A stretch of DNA of 64,000 bases from Nitrobacter hamburgensis X14. Lineage in GTDB: Bacteria; Pseudomonadota; Alphaproteobacteria; Rhizobiales; Xanthobacteraceae. The position numbers were made by a program, and so were the translations under genes. Where the stretch lies: positions 1,598,001-1,662,000 of the forward strand of contig NC_007964.1 of assembly GCF_000013885.1 (NCBI RefSeq). Direction: 5' to 3'. Under the pieces are notes generated by a model that was given only the letters and a program-made list of their open reading frames with translations, made no database searches and was not told where the DNA came from. This document shows positions 17,647 to 26,753 of the stretch, piece after piece (positions within the stretch are counted from its first letter, which is position 1; each line of letters starts with the position of its first letter).

Positions 17647-17678
17647 GTTCATTTGCCATTCACACGATGACGGTTCAT
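17647..17678 (+). promoter_or_regulatory. Possible FeuP/PhoP-type operator upstream of feuP
   Basis: GTTCA at 17647 and ATTCA at 17658 are exactly 11 bases apart, with a further GTTCAT at 17673. Direct half-sites one helical turn apart are the layout used by PhoP-type regulators. The site lies 35-65 bases before the feuP start and would allow self-regulation. The match is to the general layout, not to a verified consensus. Confidence 0.35.
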
Positions 17679-17713
17679 CTTGGCGAATAAAGCTGGAATC
17701 AGCGGAGCCCGCC

Positions 17714-18385
17714 TTGCGCCTTCTCGTCGTCGAAGACGATCCCGACCTTAATCGTCAGCTCACGACGGCGCTGACCGACGCCGGCTATGTGGTCGACCGT
17801 GCGTTCGACGGCGAGGAGGGACATTTCCTCGGCGACAGCGAGCCGTATGACGCCGTCGTGCTGGATATCGGCCTGCCGAAGATGGACGGTATTTCGGTGC
17901 TGGAGGCCTGGCGGCGCAATGACCGCACCATGCCGGTGCTGATCCTCACAGCGCGCGATCGCTGGAGCGACAAGGTGCAGGGGTTCGACGCCGGCGCCGA
18001 CGATTATGTCGCAAAACCCTTCCATCTCGAGGAGATCCTGGCGCGGATTCGCGCGCTGCTGCGGCGGAGCACCGGACATGCGCAATCTGAGTTGTCCTGC
18101 GGGCCGGTGACGCTGGATACCCGCACCGGGCGCGTCAGCGTCAGCGGCAATCCGGTCAAGATGACATCGCATGAATACCGGCTGCTGGCCTATCTCATGC
18201 ATCATACCGGGAGGGTGGTGTCGCGCACCGAACTGGTCGAACATCTCTACGATCAGGATTTCGATCGCGACTCCAACACCATTGAGGTCTTTGTCGGCCG
18301 CATCCGCAAGAAGCTGGACGTCGATATCATCCAGACGGTCCGCGGGCTCGGCTACCTGCTGACGCCGCCGACAGATGCGCGCTAG
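17714..18385 (+). CDS. feuP: Response regulator FeuP-like (OmpR/PhoP family)
   Basis: A 223-aa DNA-binding response regulator. The receiver domain has the acidic pair in VVEDDPD, phospho-acceptor D51 in VVLDIGLP, the conserved Thr in LTARD and Lys in VAKPF. A winged-helix domain fills residues 125-220 (TSHEYRLLAYLM; IEVFVGRIRKKL). Translation seems to begin at TTG 17714, since no ATG or GTG fits before VVEDD. The kinase gene overlaps its end by 11 bases. The name rests on position: feuPQ lies upstream of cycHJKL in Rhizobium leguminosarum, where the pair affects iron uptake. Confidence 0.85.
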   Translation: MRLLVVEDDPDLNRQLTTALTDAGYVVDRAFDGEEGHFLGDSEPYDAVVLDIGLPKMDGISVLEAWRRNDRTMPVLILTARDRWSDKVQGFDAGADDYVAKPFHLEEILARIRALLRRSTGHAQSELSCGPVTLDTRTGRVSVSGNPVKMTSHEYRLLAYLMHHTGRVVSRTELVEHLYDQDFDRDSNTIEVFVGRIRKKLDVDIIQTVRGLGYLLTPPTDAR

Positions 18386-19772
18386 GCGGTTTCGGGGCGG
18401 CCGCTCGAACTCGCTCGCAACGCGGCTGTTTCTGTCCGCGACCGCCTGGGTGGTGGTTATTCTGCTCATCACCGGCGTGGTGCTGTCGTCGGTCTATCGC
18501 TCGGCGTCCGAGCGCGCCTTCGACCGCCGCCTTAATCTCTATCTCCGCACCCTGATCGCCGAAGTGGCGACGCCGGACGAGCCGCTCGATCGCCAGTTCC
18601 AGTCGCTCGGCGAGCCGCTGTTCGATCTGCCGCTGTCGGGTTGGTACTGGGAGATCGTCCGCACCGATCCGGAGAAGAAAGAGATTCGCGCGTCCCGCTC
18701 GCTGTGGGACAAGAAGCTGCCGAAGCTGGAGGATCAGGGCATCGAGCTCTCCTCGTCGGGGGTCCGTGTCGGCTATGTCGACGGGCCCGAAGGGCAGACC
18801 CTGCGCATGGTGGAGCGGCCGGTCGATCTCGGCACCGACGGCAAGTTCCGCGTCACCGTGGCCGGAGACGCCACCGAGATTTTCGATGAAACGCGGACCT
18901 TCGACTATTACCTTGGCGGCACGTTTGCCGCGCTCACGATCGTGCTGGTGCTGACCACGATCTTTCAGGTGCGATTCGGTCTCGCTCCGCTGAAACGCAT
19001 TTCAGACGCCATCGCCGACATCCGGTCCGGCCGCGCCGAACGGCTGGAGGGCGAGTTTCCGGTCGAGATCGCGCCGCTCGCCCGCGAGACCAATGCGCTG
19101 ATCGACGCCAACCGCGAGATCGTCGAGCGCGCCCGCACCCATGTCGGCAACCTCGCGCACGCGGTCAAGACGCCGCTCTCGGTCATCATCAACGAAGCCA
19201 ACGCGCGCGAGCGCGATCCCTTCGCCGCGAAGGTGCTCGAACAGGCCGAGGTGATGCGCAATCAGGTGGTCCATCATCTGGAGCGCGCCCGCATCGCCGC
19301 GCGGCTCACCGTGGTTGCAACGGTGACCGATGTCGCGCCCGTCATCGAGGCGCTGCGTCGGACCATGGAGAAGATTCACCGCGACCGCGCCATCGCCATC
19401 GCTGTCGATGCCAGCACTGCTGCGAAATTTCGCGGCGAACGCCAGGATCTCGAGGAAATGGCCGGTAACCTCGTCGACAACGCCTGCAAGTGGGCGCGGT
19501 CGCGGGTGCTCATCAAGGTATCCGTGCCTCCGGTTGCTGGAGCCGGGCCGGCGATGCTGCACATCGTCGTCGACGACGACGGCAGCGGACTGTCGGACGC
19601 CGAGCGGATGCAGGCCTCGCAGCGCGGCCGCCGCCTCGACGAGACCAAGCCGGGATCGGGACTGGGGCTGTCGATCGTCACCGATCTCGCCGCCCTTTAT
19701 GACGGCAGCCTGACGCTCGGCTCGGCGCCGATCGGCGGCCTGCGGGCCGAACTGGTGCTGCCGGCGGCATGA
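18375..19772 (+). CDS. feuQ: Sensor histidine kinase FeuQ-like
   Basis: A 465-aa inner-membrane kinase, partner of FeuP. It has a transmembrane helix at about residues 20-41, a periplasmic sensor region to about 180, a second helix around 182-198, then HAMP, and a dimerisation box with phospho-acceptor H262 in NLAHAVKTPLSV. The ATP-binding domain has the N box NLVDNACKWA and G boxes DDDGSGL and GSGLGLSIV. PhoQ-like kinases with this H box sense envelope or ionic conditions. Confidence 0.87.
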   Translation: MRARRFRGGRSNSLATRLFLSATAWVVVILLITGVVLSSVYRSASERAFDRRLNLYLRTLIAEVATPDEPLDRQFQSLGEPLFDLPLSGWYWEIVRTDPEKKEIRASRSLWDKKLPKLEDQGIELSSSGVRVGYVDGPEGQTLRMVERPVDLGTDGKFRVTVAGDATEIFDETRTFDYYLGGTFAALTIVLVLTTIFQVRFGLAPLKRISDAIADIRSGRAERLEGEFPVEIAPLARETNALIDANREIVERARTHVGNLAHAVKTPLSVIINEANARERDPFAAKVLEQAEVMRNQVVHHLERARIAARLTVVATVTDVAPVIEALRRTMEKIHRDRAIAIAVDASTAAKFRGERQDLEEMAGNLVDNACKWARSRVLIKVSVPPVAGAGPAMLHIVVDDDGSGLSDAERMQASQRGRRLDETKPGSGLGLSIVTDLAALYDGSLTLGSAPIGGLRAELVLPAA

Positions 19773-19881
19773 AGCGTTGGCCCCCAGCTTGCTGGCTGCA
19801 CCGCCGCAGTCCCGCCCGAATTGCCCGCTCCTGTGCGACCGGATGCAGAATCGTCCCGGCGGGAGGGCGCCGGAGGGGGTC

Positions 19882-20316
19882 ATGAGCAAGACGAATATGC
19901 TGTTGGTTGTCGCGGTGGCGCTCGCTCTCGGCGGCTGTGACATGACGAGTTCCGGCGGCCCAGACGGTCCGGGCCTGCTGACCGATCCCGCGCGCGGGTA
20001 TGCGGCGGCCACGACCGCGGCGGCGCTCGGCGGACTGATCGGACCGAAACTCGGTTCGGCTCTGGATGATAACGACCGCCGTCTGGCCTATCAGGCCCAG
20101 ATCGATGCCCTCGAGCGTGGCGCGCCCGGCGCGCCGATTGCCTGGCGCAATCCGGATACCGGCCGCCGTGGCAATATCGTCGCCGGCCCGGAATATGAGC
20201 TGAAGGGCGCGACATGCCGTGGCTACTCTCACACCGTCACGATCGGCAGCCAGCTCGAAACCGTGCGCAAAACCGCCTGCCGGAACGCCGATGGGAGCTG
20301 GACCGCGGTGGGTTGA
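19882..20316 (+). CDS. RT0821/Lpp0805-type surface lipoprotein
   Basis: A 144-aa lipoprotein. A type II signal peptide ends in lipobox LGGC. A glycine-rich segment follows (AALGGLIGPKLGS, the glycine-zipper part of 17-kDa surface antigens), then a C-terminal domain with PIAWRNPDTG, TCRGYSHTV and a final TACRNADGSW, the pattern of the RT0821/Lpp0805 surface protein family. It follows feuQ in the same direction and may be under FeuPQ control. The ATG at 19882 puts the signal peptide at the N-terminus. Confidence 0.78.
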   Translation: MSKTNMLLVVAVALALGGCDMTSSGGPDGPGLLTDPARGYAAATTAAALGGLIGPKLGSALDDNDRRLAYQAQIDALERGAPGAPIAWRNPDTGRRGNIVAGPEYELKGATCRGYSHTVTIGSQLETVRKTACRNADGSWTAVG

Positions 20317-20402
20317 TCCGCCGTCGGCGAGGCAAAACCGCGCCTGTCCTTGTGTTCGAGCGCTCTTCTTGATCTTGCGAAAAACACCGCTTTGGCGGCG
20401 CC

Positions 20403-20500
20403 AGAGCCTCGCTTCTGATGGAATCAGAAGCGAGGCTCTATGGTTTTGATTTGACGCGTTTTCTTCACGCGAACCGGTATCCACTTCGCTCGAAACCCTC
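20403..20500. repeat. Dispersed repeat (type C), first copy
   Basis: It begins with a perfect 17-bp inverted repeat with a 3-base loop (20403-20439; left arm AGAGCCTCGCTTCTGAT) and continues with the motif GACGCGTTTTCTTCACGCGA and CCACTTCGCTCGAAA. The same order of motifs recurs at 31930-32033 inside the island of region 3. The hairpin has no T-tract, so it is a mobile intergenic element more than a terminator. Confidence 0.8.
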
Positions 20501-20584
20501 AACCCATCCTTAAGACCGCTCCTGCTATGACATGGCACCGGTCCTCCGGTGTCCGCGCGATCGTTCGCGTCAAGATTGGTATGC

Positions 20585-21979
20585 ATGGACCAGGCCTCGA
20601 TCGAACGGCTGAGGAACTATCTCGCGCAGCTCCCGCCGAAGTCGCAGGCGCTGCTGATGCGGGAGTTCGAGCGCGCCGTGGAGCGCGGCGAAGACGCTGC
20701 GGTCGCCACCTTCGTGCTCGAGGAGCTGCGCAGGATCGCCCGTAGGTCGGATGACAGCGAGCGGGCGCGGAGCGACGATCCGGCCCGGCATCTGTTCCGC
20801 CCGCTGGAACCGTTTCTCGTCGAAGGCGGCTCGGCGATGCGCCCCGGGCAGATTCGGCGGACGTCGCTCATGCCGGTCTGGCAGTGGCTGGGGCAGGACG
20901 GTGCGCCGGATGCCGTGCGAGTGTTCGAGGCCGTGCTCGCGACCCAGGCCGGATCGGCGTCCGGGATCGAGGCGGCAGCGCGGACTTTCCAGGCGGCCGC
21001 CGCAGCCGCCATTCAGCGGATCTTTGCGGATGGAGTCGACCCTGACCGCCAGCGGGCGCTGGGCCGCATCGGCGGCCCTGGCGTTGTTGAAGATCTGGCC
21101 GCAATCGGAGCGGTTCTGAACGCCCGCGAGGCCCTCGATACCCTCAATGGCCGGCTGCCGGGTTTTCTACGCATCTTCGGGGAGGCGCAGATCGCCGCTC
21201 TGATGACCGCGCTCAATGTTCCTTCCCTGCAAACCCCGCTGGCCCTGCCGTTCGCGCTGTCGCTGGTGATGCAGCGGTTGTCTGCATCGTGGCAGATTAT
21301 CCGCCTGGCGATCAGGATCGCGGGTTCGGACGACGAGATCCGGGTGGCGGCGACGCCTTATGGCGTGGCCGTTACGCTCGCGCTCGACGATTTGTCGCGG
21401 ACTTCGGCCGGTCTGCGTGCCGACATCCGGCGCGGACGTTTCGAAAACGTCTCCGAACATCTGAAGATCGTGCACGATGGCGTCCGGGGGCTGCGGACAG
21501 AACTCGATATCCGCGCCGATTCAAGCTGGGGCCGCCAGCTCGCCGCTATCAGGGTCGATATTTCCAATGGCCTGCAATCGGAAATCGACGGCGTCTCCGG
21601 CCGGGTACGGCGTCTGCTCCGCCAGCGGCCCGACAAGGACATTCCGCCCGGCGCGCGGCTCGACCCGATCGAGGTCGAGGAAACCGCCGCATTGATCGAT
21701 TTCGTCGCGGTGTGCCGGACCTATGCCAGCGAACTGGCCATCAACGAAGTCACGATGCGCACCTATTCGGATTTGCAGCATTACGTCGAGCGGACCGCCG
21801 AAACCCTGGTGGAATCGCTCCGCAACGGCGATGAGCGCGTGCGCGCGTTCCGGCAGCAGCAGGTCAAGGCGGCGATCCGCTTCTGCGAGGTTCTGTTCGG
21901 CCAGGATTATTCGTCGCTGATGAGCCGGGCGGCCGACAACGCGCTCACGGCCGAGCGCAAGTCGTCGCGGGCCGGTTAA
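20585..21979 (+). CDS. Conserved hypothetical protein, helical, 464 aa
   Basis: No family was recognised. The protein is almost wholly alpha-helical and Arg/Ala/Leu-rich. It opens with IERLRNYLAQLPPKSQALLMREFERA, has a disordered charged segment near residues 55-75, and a linker with RPDKDIPPGARLDPIEVEE around residue 360 before a final helical domain. There is no signal peptide or membrane segment. ATG 20585 was preferred over 20549 because the helical N-terminus begins there. It lies upstream of the cytochrome c maturation operon, on the same strand with a 166-base gap. Confidence 0.7.
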   Translation: MDQASIERLRNYLAQLPPKSQALLMREFERAVERGEDAAVATFVLEELRRIARRSDDSERARSDDPARHLFRPLEPFLVEGGSAMRPGQIRRTSLMPVWQWLGQDGAPDAVRVFEAVLATQAGSASGIEAAARTFQAAAAAAIQRIFADGVDPDRQRALGRIGGPGVVEDLAAIGAVLNAREALDTLNGRLPGFLRIFGEAQIAALMTALNVPSLQTPLALPFALSLVMQRLSASWQIIRLAIRIAGSDDEIRVAATPYGVAVTLALDDLSRTSAGLRADIRRGRFENVSEHLKIVHDGVRGLRTELDIRADSSWGRQLAAIRVDISNGLQSEIDGVSGRVRRLLRQRPDKDIPPGARLDPIEVEETAALIDFVAVCRTYASELAINEVTMRTYSDLQHYVERTAETLVESLRNGDERVRAFRQQQVKAAIRFCEVLFGQDYSSLMSRAADNALTAERKSSRAG

Positions 21980-22145
21980 GTCCGTCCACCGCGCTTCTGA
22001 ACCCAAACTATATTAAAATCATAGGGTTGCCGATACGCGCCGCCAATTGTGCCGCAATTGTCAATTGCTTCCCCCTTCCAGTCGTGATGTAACCCCGCTA
22101 TCGAACCGGCCGTTTCCGGCGCCGGTCCACCGGAACCCTGATGAA

Positions 22146-23249
22146 ATGACGCTGTGGTTTGTGTTCGCGCTGATGACCGCTGGAGCGGCCTTTGCGGTGC
22201 TGTGGCCACTCGGTCGGTCGGCCAGGCCGCGGACCCCGGGAGGCAGCGAGACCACCGTCTACCGGGATCAACTTGCCGAGGTCGGGCGCGATGTCGACTC
22301 CGGCCTGATCGGCGCGCCGGAGGCAGCCGCGGCGCGAGTCGAGATCGGGCGGCGGCTTCTGGAGGCGGCCGATGCGGAAAGCCATCAGCCGCAAGCGTCT
22401 AAACTCTGGCTGCGACGTGCGGTGGCGGTCGTCGCGCTGGCCGGCATTCCGCTGTTGGCGCTCGCGATCTACCTGCCGCTCGGATCGCCGCGGCTGCCCG
22501 ATTTCCCGCTGGCGGAGCGCGTTCAATCAGCCGATGCATCGCAACCGCTCGAAAACCTGGTGGCGCAGGTCGAATCGCACCTGGAAAAGAATCCCGCCGA
22601 CGGTCGCGGCTGGACCGTGCTGGCGCCGGTGCTGGCAAAACTCGGGCGCTTCGACGACGCTGCGCGCGCCTATCGCAACGTGATCGCCTACGTGGGTGAA
22701 ACCGGCGATCGCCGTGCCGATCTCGGTGCGGCGATCGCGGGGGCCGCCAATGGCATTGTCACCGCCGACGCGAAAAAGGAGTTCGAGCGGGCGGTCGCCC
22801 TGAATCCCCAGGAGGCGAAGGCGCGCTTTTTCCTCGGAATGGCCGCGGAGCAGGACGGCCGTAGCGCCGATGCAGCAAAGATCTGGCAGGCCCTGCTGGC
22901 CGATGCGCCTGCGGACGCGCAGTGGCGTGACACGGTGCAGCAGGCGCTGGCGCAGGTCGGCGGTGGCGCGCCGGGGCCGACGCAGAGCGCGGTGATCGCG
23001 GCGAGCGGCATGAGCGAAGCGGATAGTTCCGCGATGATCCACAAAATGGTCGACCGGCTTGCGACGCGTCTGAAGCAGAACGGCAACGACGTCGAAGGAT
23101 GGCTGCGCCTGGCCCGCGCCTATAAGGTGCTCAACGAGCCGGAGAAGTCGCGCGCCGTGCGCGACGACGCCCGCCGCGCGCTCGAACAGAATGAAGCAGG
23201 TTTGCGCCAGCTCAACGAAGGGCTCAAGGCGCTCGGGGTAGATGGATGA
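22146..23249 (+). CDS. ccmI: Cytochrome c biogenesis protein CcmI (CycH)
   Basis: A 367-aa membrane protein that brings apocytochrome c to the haem ligation complex. Two N-terminal transmembrane helices (about 4-22 and 95-113) flank a cytoplasmic loop with the conserved YRDQLAEVGRDVDSGLI. A periplasmic part with TPR motifs follows (GWTVLAPVLAKLGRFDDAARAY; EAKARFFLGMAAEQDGRSADAAKIW) and a C-terminal repeat near GWLRLARAYKVLNE. It is first of the ccmIEFH (cycHJKL) operon. Confidence 0.92.
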   Translation: MTLWFVFALMTAGAAFAVLWPLGRSARPRTPGGSETTVYRDQLAEVGRDVDSGLIGAPEAAAARVEIGRRLLEAADAESHQPQASKLWLRRAVAVVALAGIPLLALAIYLPLGSPRLPDFPLAERVQSADASQPLENLVAQVESHLEKNPADGRGWTVLAPVLAKLGRFDDAARAYRNVIAYVGETGDRRADLGAAIAGAANGIVTADAKKEFERAVALNPQEAKARFFLGMAAEQDGRSADAAKIWQALLADAPADAQWRDTVQQALAQVGGGAPGPTQSAVIAASGMSEADSSAMIHKMVDRLATRLKQNGNDVEGWLRLARAYKVLNEPEKSRAVRDDARRALEQNEAGLRQLNEGLKALGVDG

Positions 23250-23283
23250 TCCAGGTGTTCACTTTGCGCGCAGGTGAAACGGC

Positions 23284-23772
23284 ATGACTCGCAAGCAGCG
23301 GCGTTTGACGATGATCGGCGGATCGCTCGTGGTGCTCGCAATCGCAGCCGCGCTGGTGCTGAACGCATTGCGCGACTCCATCGTGTTTTTCTCGACGCCG
23401 GTGATGGTGTCGGAACATCACATTCAACCGGGCCAGCGCTTCCGGCTGGGCGGGCTGGTGCAGAATGGCTCGTTGGTCCGCGGCGACAATCTCGTGGTCA
23501 CATTCAAAGTGTCCGACGGAAGTGCGACGCTCCCGGTTACCTACAAGGGCATCCTGCCGGATCTGTTCCGCGAGGGGCAGGGCGTGGTCGCCGAGGGCGC
23601 GCTCGACAGTTCGGGCGTGTTCCGGGCCGACACCGTGCTGGCCAAGCATGACGAGACCTACATGCCGAAGGAGGTCGCGGATGCCCTGAAGAAACAGGGC
23701 CACTGGAAGGATGACTACGGACCGCAAGCCGGGGCTGTCGAAGCGTCGGGCAAGCAGGGGGTGTCGCAATGA
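23284..23772 (+). CDS. ccmE: Haem chaperone CcmE (CycJ)
   Basis: A 162-aa periplasmic haem carrier with an N-terminal anchor (residues 9-28). The haem-binding His is H122 in LAKHDETYMP, the CcmE signature with the following Tyr. The OB-fold strands include FRLGGLVQNGS. It takes haem from CcmC and hands it to CcmF. AGGTGA precedes the ATG; the end overlaps ccmF by four bases. Confidence 0.95.
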   Translation: MTRKQRRLTMIGGSLVVLAIAAALVLNALRDSIVFFSTPVMVSEHHIQPGQRFRLGGLVQNGSLVRGDNLVVTFKVSDGSATLPVTYKGILPDLFREGQGVVAEGALDSSGVFRADTVLAKHDETYMPKEVADALKKQGHWKDDYGPQAGAVEASGKQGVSQ

Positions 23773-25751
23773 TTGCCGAGGTCGGACATTATGCGCTGGT
23801 GCTGGCGCTTGGTCTTGCGTTGATCCAGTCCACGGTGCCGATCATCGGCGCGAGACTGCACGACGGCGCGCTGATGAACGTGGCGCGCTCGACCGCGCTT
23901 GCGCAATTGCTGTTCGTCGGCGTTTCGTTCCTCGCGCTGGTGACGCTGCACGTCATTTCCGACTTCTCGGTCGTCAACGTGTTCGAGAATTCCCATTCGC
24001 TGAAGCCGATGCTCTACAAGATCACCGGCGTCTGGGGCAATCACGAAGGCTCCATGCTGTTGTGGGTGACGATCCTCGCGCTGTTCGGCGGGCTGGTCGC
24101 CGCGTTCGGCAGTAACCTTCCGCTGTCGCTGCGCGCCCATGTGCTGGCGGTGCAGGGCTGGATCGCGACCGCGTTCTATCTGTTCATCCTGCTGACGTCG
24201 AATCCGTTCATGCGGCTCGTCAGCCCGCCGCTGGAAGGCCGCGACCTCAATCCGGTGCTGCAGGATATCGGGCTCGCGGTGCATCCGCCGATGCTCTATC
24301 TCGGCTATGTCGGATTCTCGATCTCGTTCTCCTTCGCCGTCGCCGCTCTAATCGAAGGCCGCATCGATGCCGCCTGGGCGCGCTGGGTGCGGCCGTGGAC
24401 GCTGATGGCGTGGATTTTCCTGACGCTTGGAATCGCGATGGGGTCGTACTGGGCCTATTACGAACTCGGCTGGGGCGGCTGGTGGTTCTGGGATCCGGTC
24501 GAGAACGCATCGCTGATGCCGTGGCTGGCCGGAACGGCGCTGCTGCATTCCTCGGTGGTGATGGAAAAGCGCAACGCGTTGCGGGTATGGACCATCCTGC
24601 TTGCGATCCTGACCTTCTCGCTGTCGCTGCTCGGCACCTTCCTGGTGCGCTCAGGCGTGCTGACATCGGTCCATGCCTTCGCCACCGATCCGACGCGCGG
24701 CGTCTTCATTCTGCTGATCCTGTGCACCTTCATCGGTGGCAGCCTGTCCTTGTATATCTGGCGTGCCTCCGCTCTGAAGCAGGGCGGGTTGTTCGCGCCG
24801 ATCTCGCGCGAGGGCGCGCTCGTGCTCAACAACCTGTTCCTGACCACGGCCTGCGCCACCGTCTTCATCGGGACGCTGTATCCGCTGGCGCTCGAGGTCA
24901 TCACCGGCACAAGGATTTCGGTCGGCGCGCCGTTCTTCAACCTGACATTCGCTCCCTTGTTCGTCCCGCTGCTGATCGCGGTGCCGTTCGGCCCGCTGCT
25001 GGCGTGGAAGCGCGGCGATCTGGCCGGCGCCTCGCAACGGTTGATGGCCGCCGGGATCGGCGGCATCATCGCGGTGGCCGTGCTGTGGGCATGGACGCGC
25101 GGCGGCAGCACCTTCGCGCCGCTGGCGATCGGACTCGCCGTGTTCGTGATTCTCGGCGCGCTGAGCGATCTCGCCGGGCGCATCAACCTGTTTCATGCGT
25201 CGCTTCCGGTGTCGTTCCGCCGCGCTAAGGGGCTGCCGCGTTCGGCCTGGGGCACCGTTTTCGCCCATGCCGGCCTCGGCGTGGCCCTGATCGGCATCGT
25301 CTGCGAAACCACCTGGAACACAGAATACATCGCCTCCATGAAGCAGAACGACGTGGCGCAGGTCGGCGGTTACAGCCTGACCTTCGACGGCACGACGCAG
25401 CGGGAGCGATCCAACTTCCGGGAACAGATTGCACGCTTCACCGTGAGCAAGGACGGGCAGCCGATCGCGGTGATGACGCCGTCGAAGCGCAACTTCACCA
25501 CGCGCGCGGCATCGACCACGGAAGCCGCGCTGCTGACGCGAGGTGCGAGCCAGCTCTATATCTCGCTCGGCGATACCGCCGCCGATGGGGCGGTCGCGGT
25601 GCGCATCTACCACAAGCCGATGGTGCTGTTGATCTGGTTCGGGCCGGTTCTGATGGCCTTTGGCGGCGTGCTGTCGCTGTCCGACCGTCGTCTGCGGGTT
25701 GGCGCGCCGAAACCGGCGAAGGCCAGCCACATACTCCAGCCGGCGGAGTGA
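23769..25751 (+). CDS. ccmF: Haem lyase subunit CcmF (CycK)
   Basis: A 660-aa polytopic membrane protein, core of the cytochrome c haem ligase. The WWD domain is clear (WGGWWFWDPVENASLMPW) as are the flanking conserved stretches VWGNHEGSMLLWV and LHPPMLYLGYVG-like VHPPMLYLGYVG, with His ligands. About 14-15 transmembrane helices are seen, with a periplasmic domain near residues 515-620. It starts in an ATGA overlap with ccmE. Confidence 0.95.
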   Translation: MIAEVGHYALVLALGLALIQSTVPIIGARLHDGALMNVARSTALAQLLFVGVSFLALVTLHVISDFSVVNVFENSHSLKPMLYKITGVWGNHEGSMLLWVTILALFGGLVAAFGSNLPLSLRAHVLAVQGWIATAFYLFILLTSNPFMRLVSPPLEGRDLNPVLQDIGLAVHPPMLYLGYVGFSISFSFAVAALIEGRIDAAWARWVRPWTLMAWIFLTLGIAMGSYWAYYELGWGGWWFWDPVENASLMPWLAGTALLHSSVVMEKRNALRVWTILLAILTFSLSLLGTFLVRSGVLTSVHAFATDPTRGVFILLILCTFIGGSLSLYIWRASALKQGGLFAPISREGALVLNNLFLTTACATVFIGTLYPLALEVITGTRISVGAPFFNLTFAPLFVPLLIAVPFGPLLAWKRGDLAGASQRLMAAGIGGIIAVAVLWAWTRGGSTFAPLAIGLAVFVILGALSDLAGRINLFHASLPVSFRRAKGLPRSAWGTVFAHAGLGVALIGIVCETTWNTEYIASMKQNDVAQVGGYSLTFDGTTQRERSNFREQIARFTVSKDGQPIAVMTPSKRNFTTRAASTTEAALLTRGASQLYISLGDTAADGAVAVRIYHKPMVLLIWFGPVLMAFGGVLSLSDRRLRVGAPKPAKASHILQPAE

Positions 25752-25758
25752 GACCGCC

Positions 25759-26358
25759 ATGCATGGACTCATGCAAGGATTGTCGTCCGCGCCGGACCCG
25801 GTCATCGGGTCGCGCTTTGCGCCGACCCGTTGGCAGAGACGGCTCGGTGCGTGGGGCAGGCTCCTGCCTGTTTTCGGCACCCTCCTTTGCCTTGCACTCG
25901 CGATGGCGTCTCCCGCTCATGCGGTGCAGCCCGACGAGATCATGTCCAACCCCGCGCAGGAAGCGCGCGCGCGCAACCTGTCGCGCGAATTGCGCTGCAT
26001 GGTGTGCCAGAACCAGTCGATCGACGATTCTTCGGCGCCGCTGGCGCGCGATCTCCGCCTGCTGGTGCGCGAGCGCATCGCGGCGGGCGACAGCGATCAG
26101 CAGGTGCTGGATTTTCTGGTCGCCCGTTACGGCGACTTCGTGCTGCTGAAGCCGCCCTTCGAGAAGAGCACGTTGCCGCTCTGGCTGCTAACCCCGCTGC
26201 TTCTGGTCGGCGGCGGACTTGGGCTTTGGGGATTCAGCCGGCGGCGTTCGAAAGCGATGCAGGCGGCCGCGGATGCGCCGCCGCGACTGAGCGAGGAAGA
26301 AGAGGCGCGGCTCGCGAAGCTGGTGGCGACGGAATCGTCTGCCGGCGAACCGGTATAG
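25759..26358 (+). CDS. ccmH: Cytochrome c thiol reductase component CcmH (CycL)
   Basis: A 199-aa periplasmic, membrane-anchored protein. After a signal sequence ending about residue 54, the LRCMVCQNQSI motif gives the redox pair C80 and C83, which keeps apocytochrome CXXCH cysteines reduced. The FVLLKPPF segment and a C-terminal transmembrane helix (LWLLTPLLLVGGGLGLWGF) are family features. It follows ccmF by seven bases. The N-terminal extension before the signal helix is long, so the true start could be a later codon. Confidence 0.93.
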   Translation: MHGLMQGLSSAPDPVIGSRFAPTRWQRRLGAWGRLLPVFGTLLCLALAMASPAHAVQPDEIMSNPAQEARARNLSRELRCMVCQNQSIDDSSAPLARDLRLLVRERIAAGDSDQQVLDFLVARYGDFVLLKPPFEKSTLPLWLLTPLLLVGGGLGLWGFSRRRSKAMQAAADAPPRLSEEEEARLAKLVATESSAGEPV

Positions 26359-26753
26359 CGGTTCGATTCTAACATAATCCCGTTTCAGCGGGCCTTCTTC
26401 GCGCCCGGGACGCGCGGCGAGACTATAGCGTTCACGCTTGGACGGAAACCTCTCGGTTATCTGTCATTGCCGGGCTGATCCGGCAATCCATCATCTCCGA
26501 AAGAAGATGGATGCGCGGATCATAGGCGAGCGGAGGCAACGCCGTTCTTCGAACGGCTATGTCCGCGCATGACGATCATTGATTCCGTCAAAAGCAGAAA
26601 GACTCTGGCGTGCGCCAAACAACTGCACACGAAGCGCTCGCTATTGTTACGAAACATTAATTTCCCGGCCAGCCCGCTGTAAGGCGCAAATCCCCATCCT
26701 CAGACCATGAAGTGCTGCCTTCGGCACTTACAATCTGGTTCTGGAGACCCCGC
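26359..26753. other. Intergenic region with a dispersed repeat (type D) and degP leader hairpin
   Basis: Between 26461 and 26574 lies another inverted element (GTCATTGCCGGGC on the left, GATGGATGCGCGGATC in the middle, GTCCGCGCATGACG on the right). Just before degP, 26711-26730 can fold into a hairpin with arms AAGTGC and GCACTT. A degP promoter must lie in 26600-26710, but no clear sigma-E or sigma-32 pair was found by eye. Confidence 0.5.
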
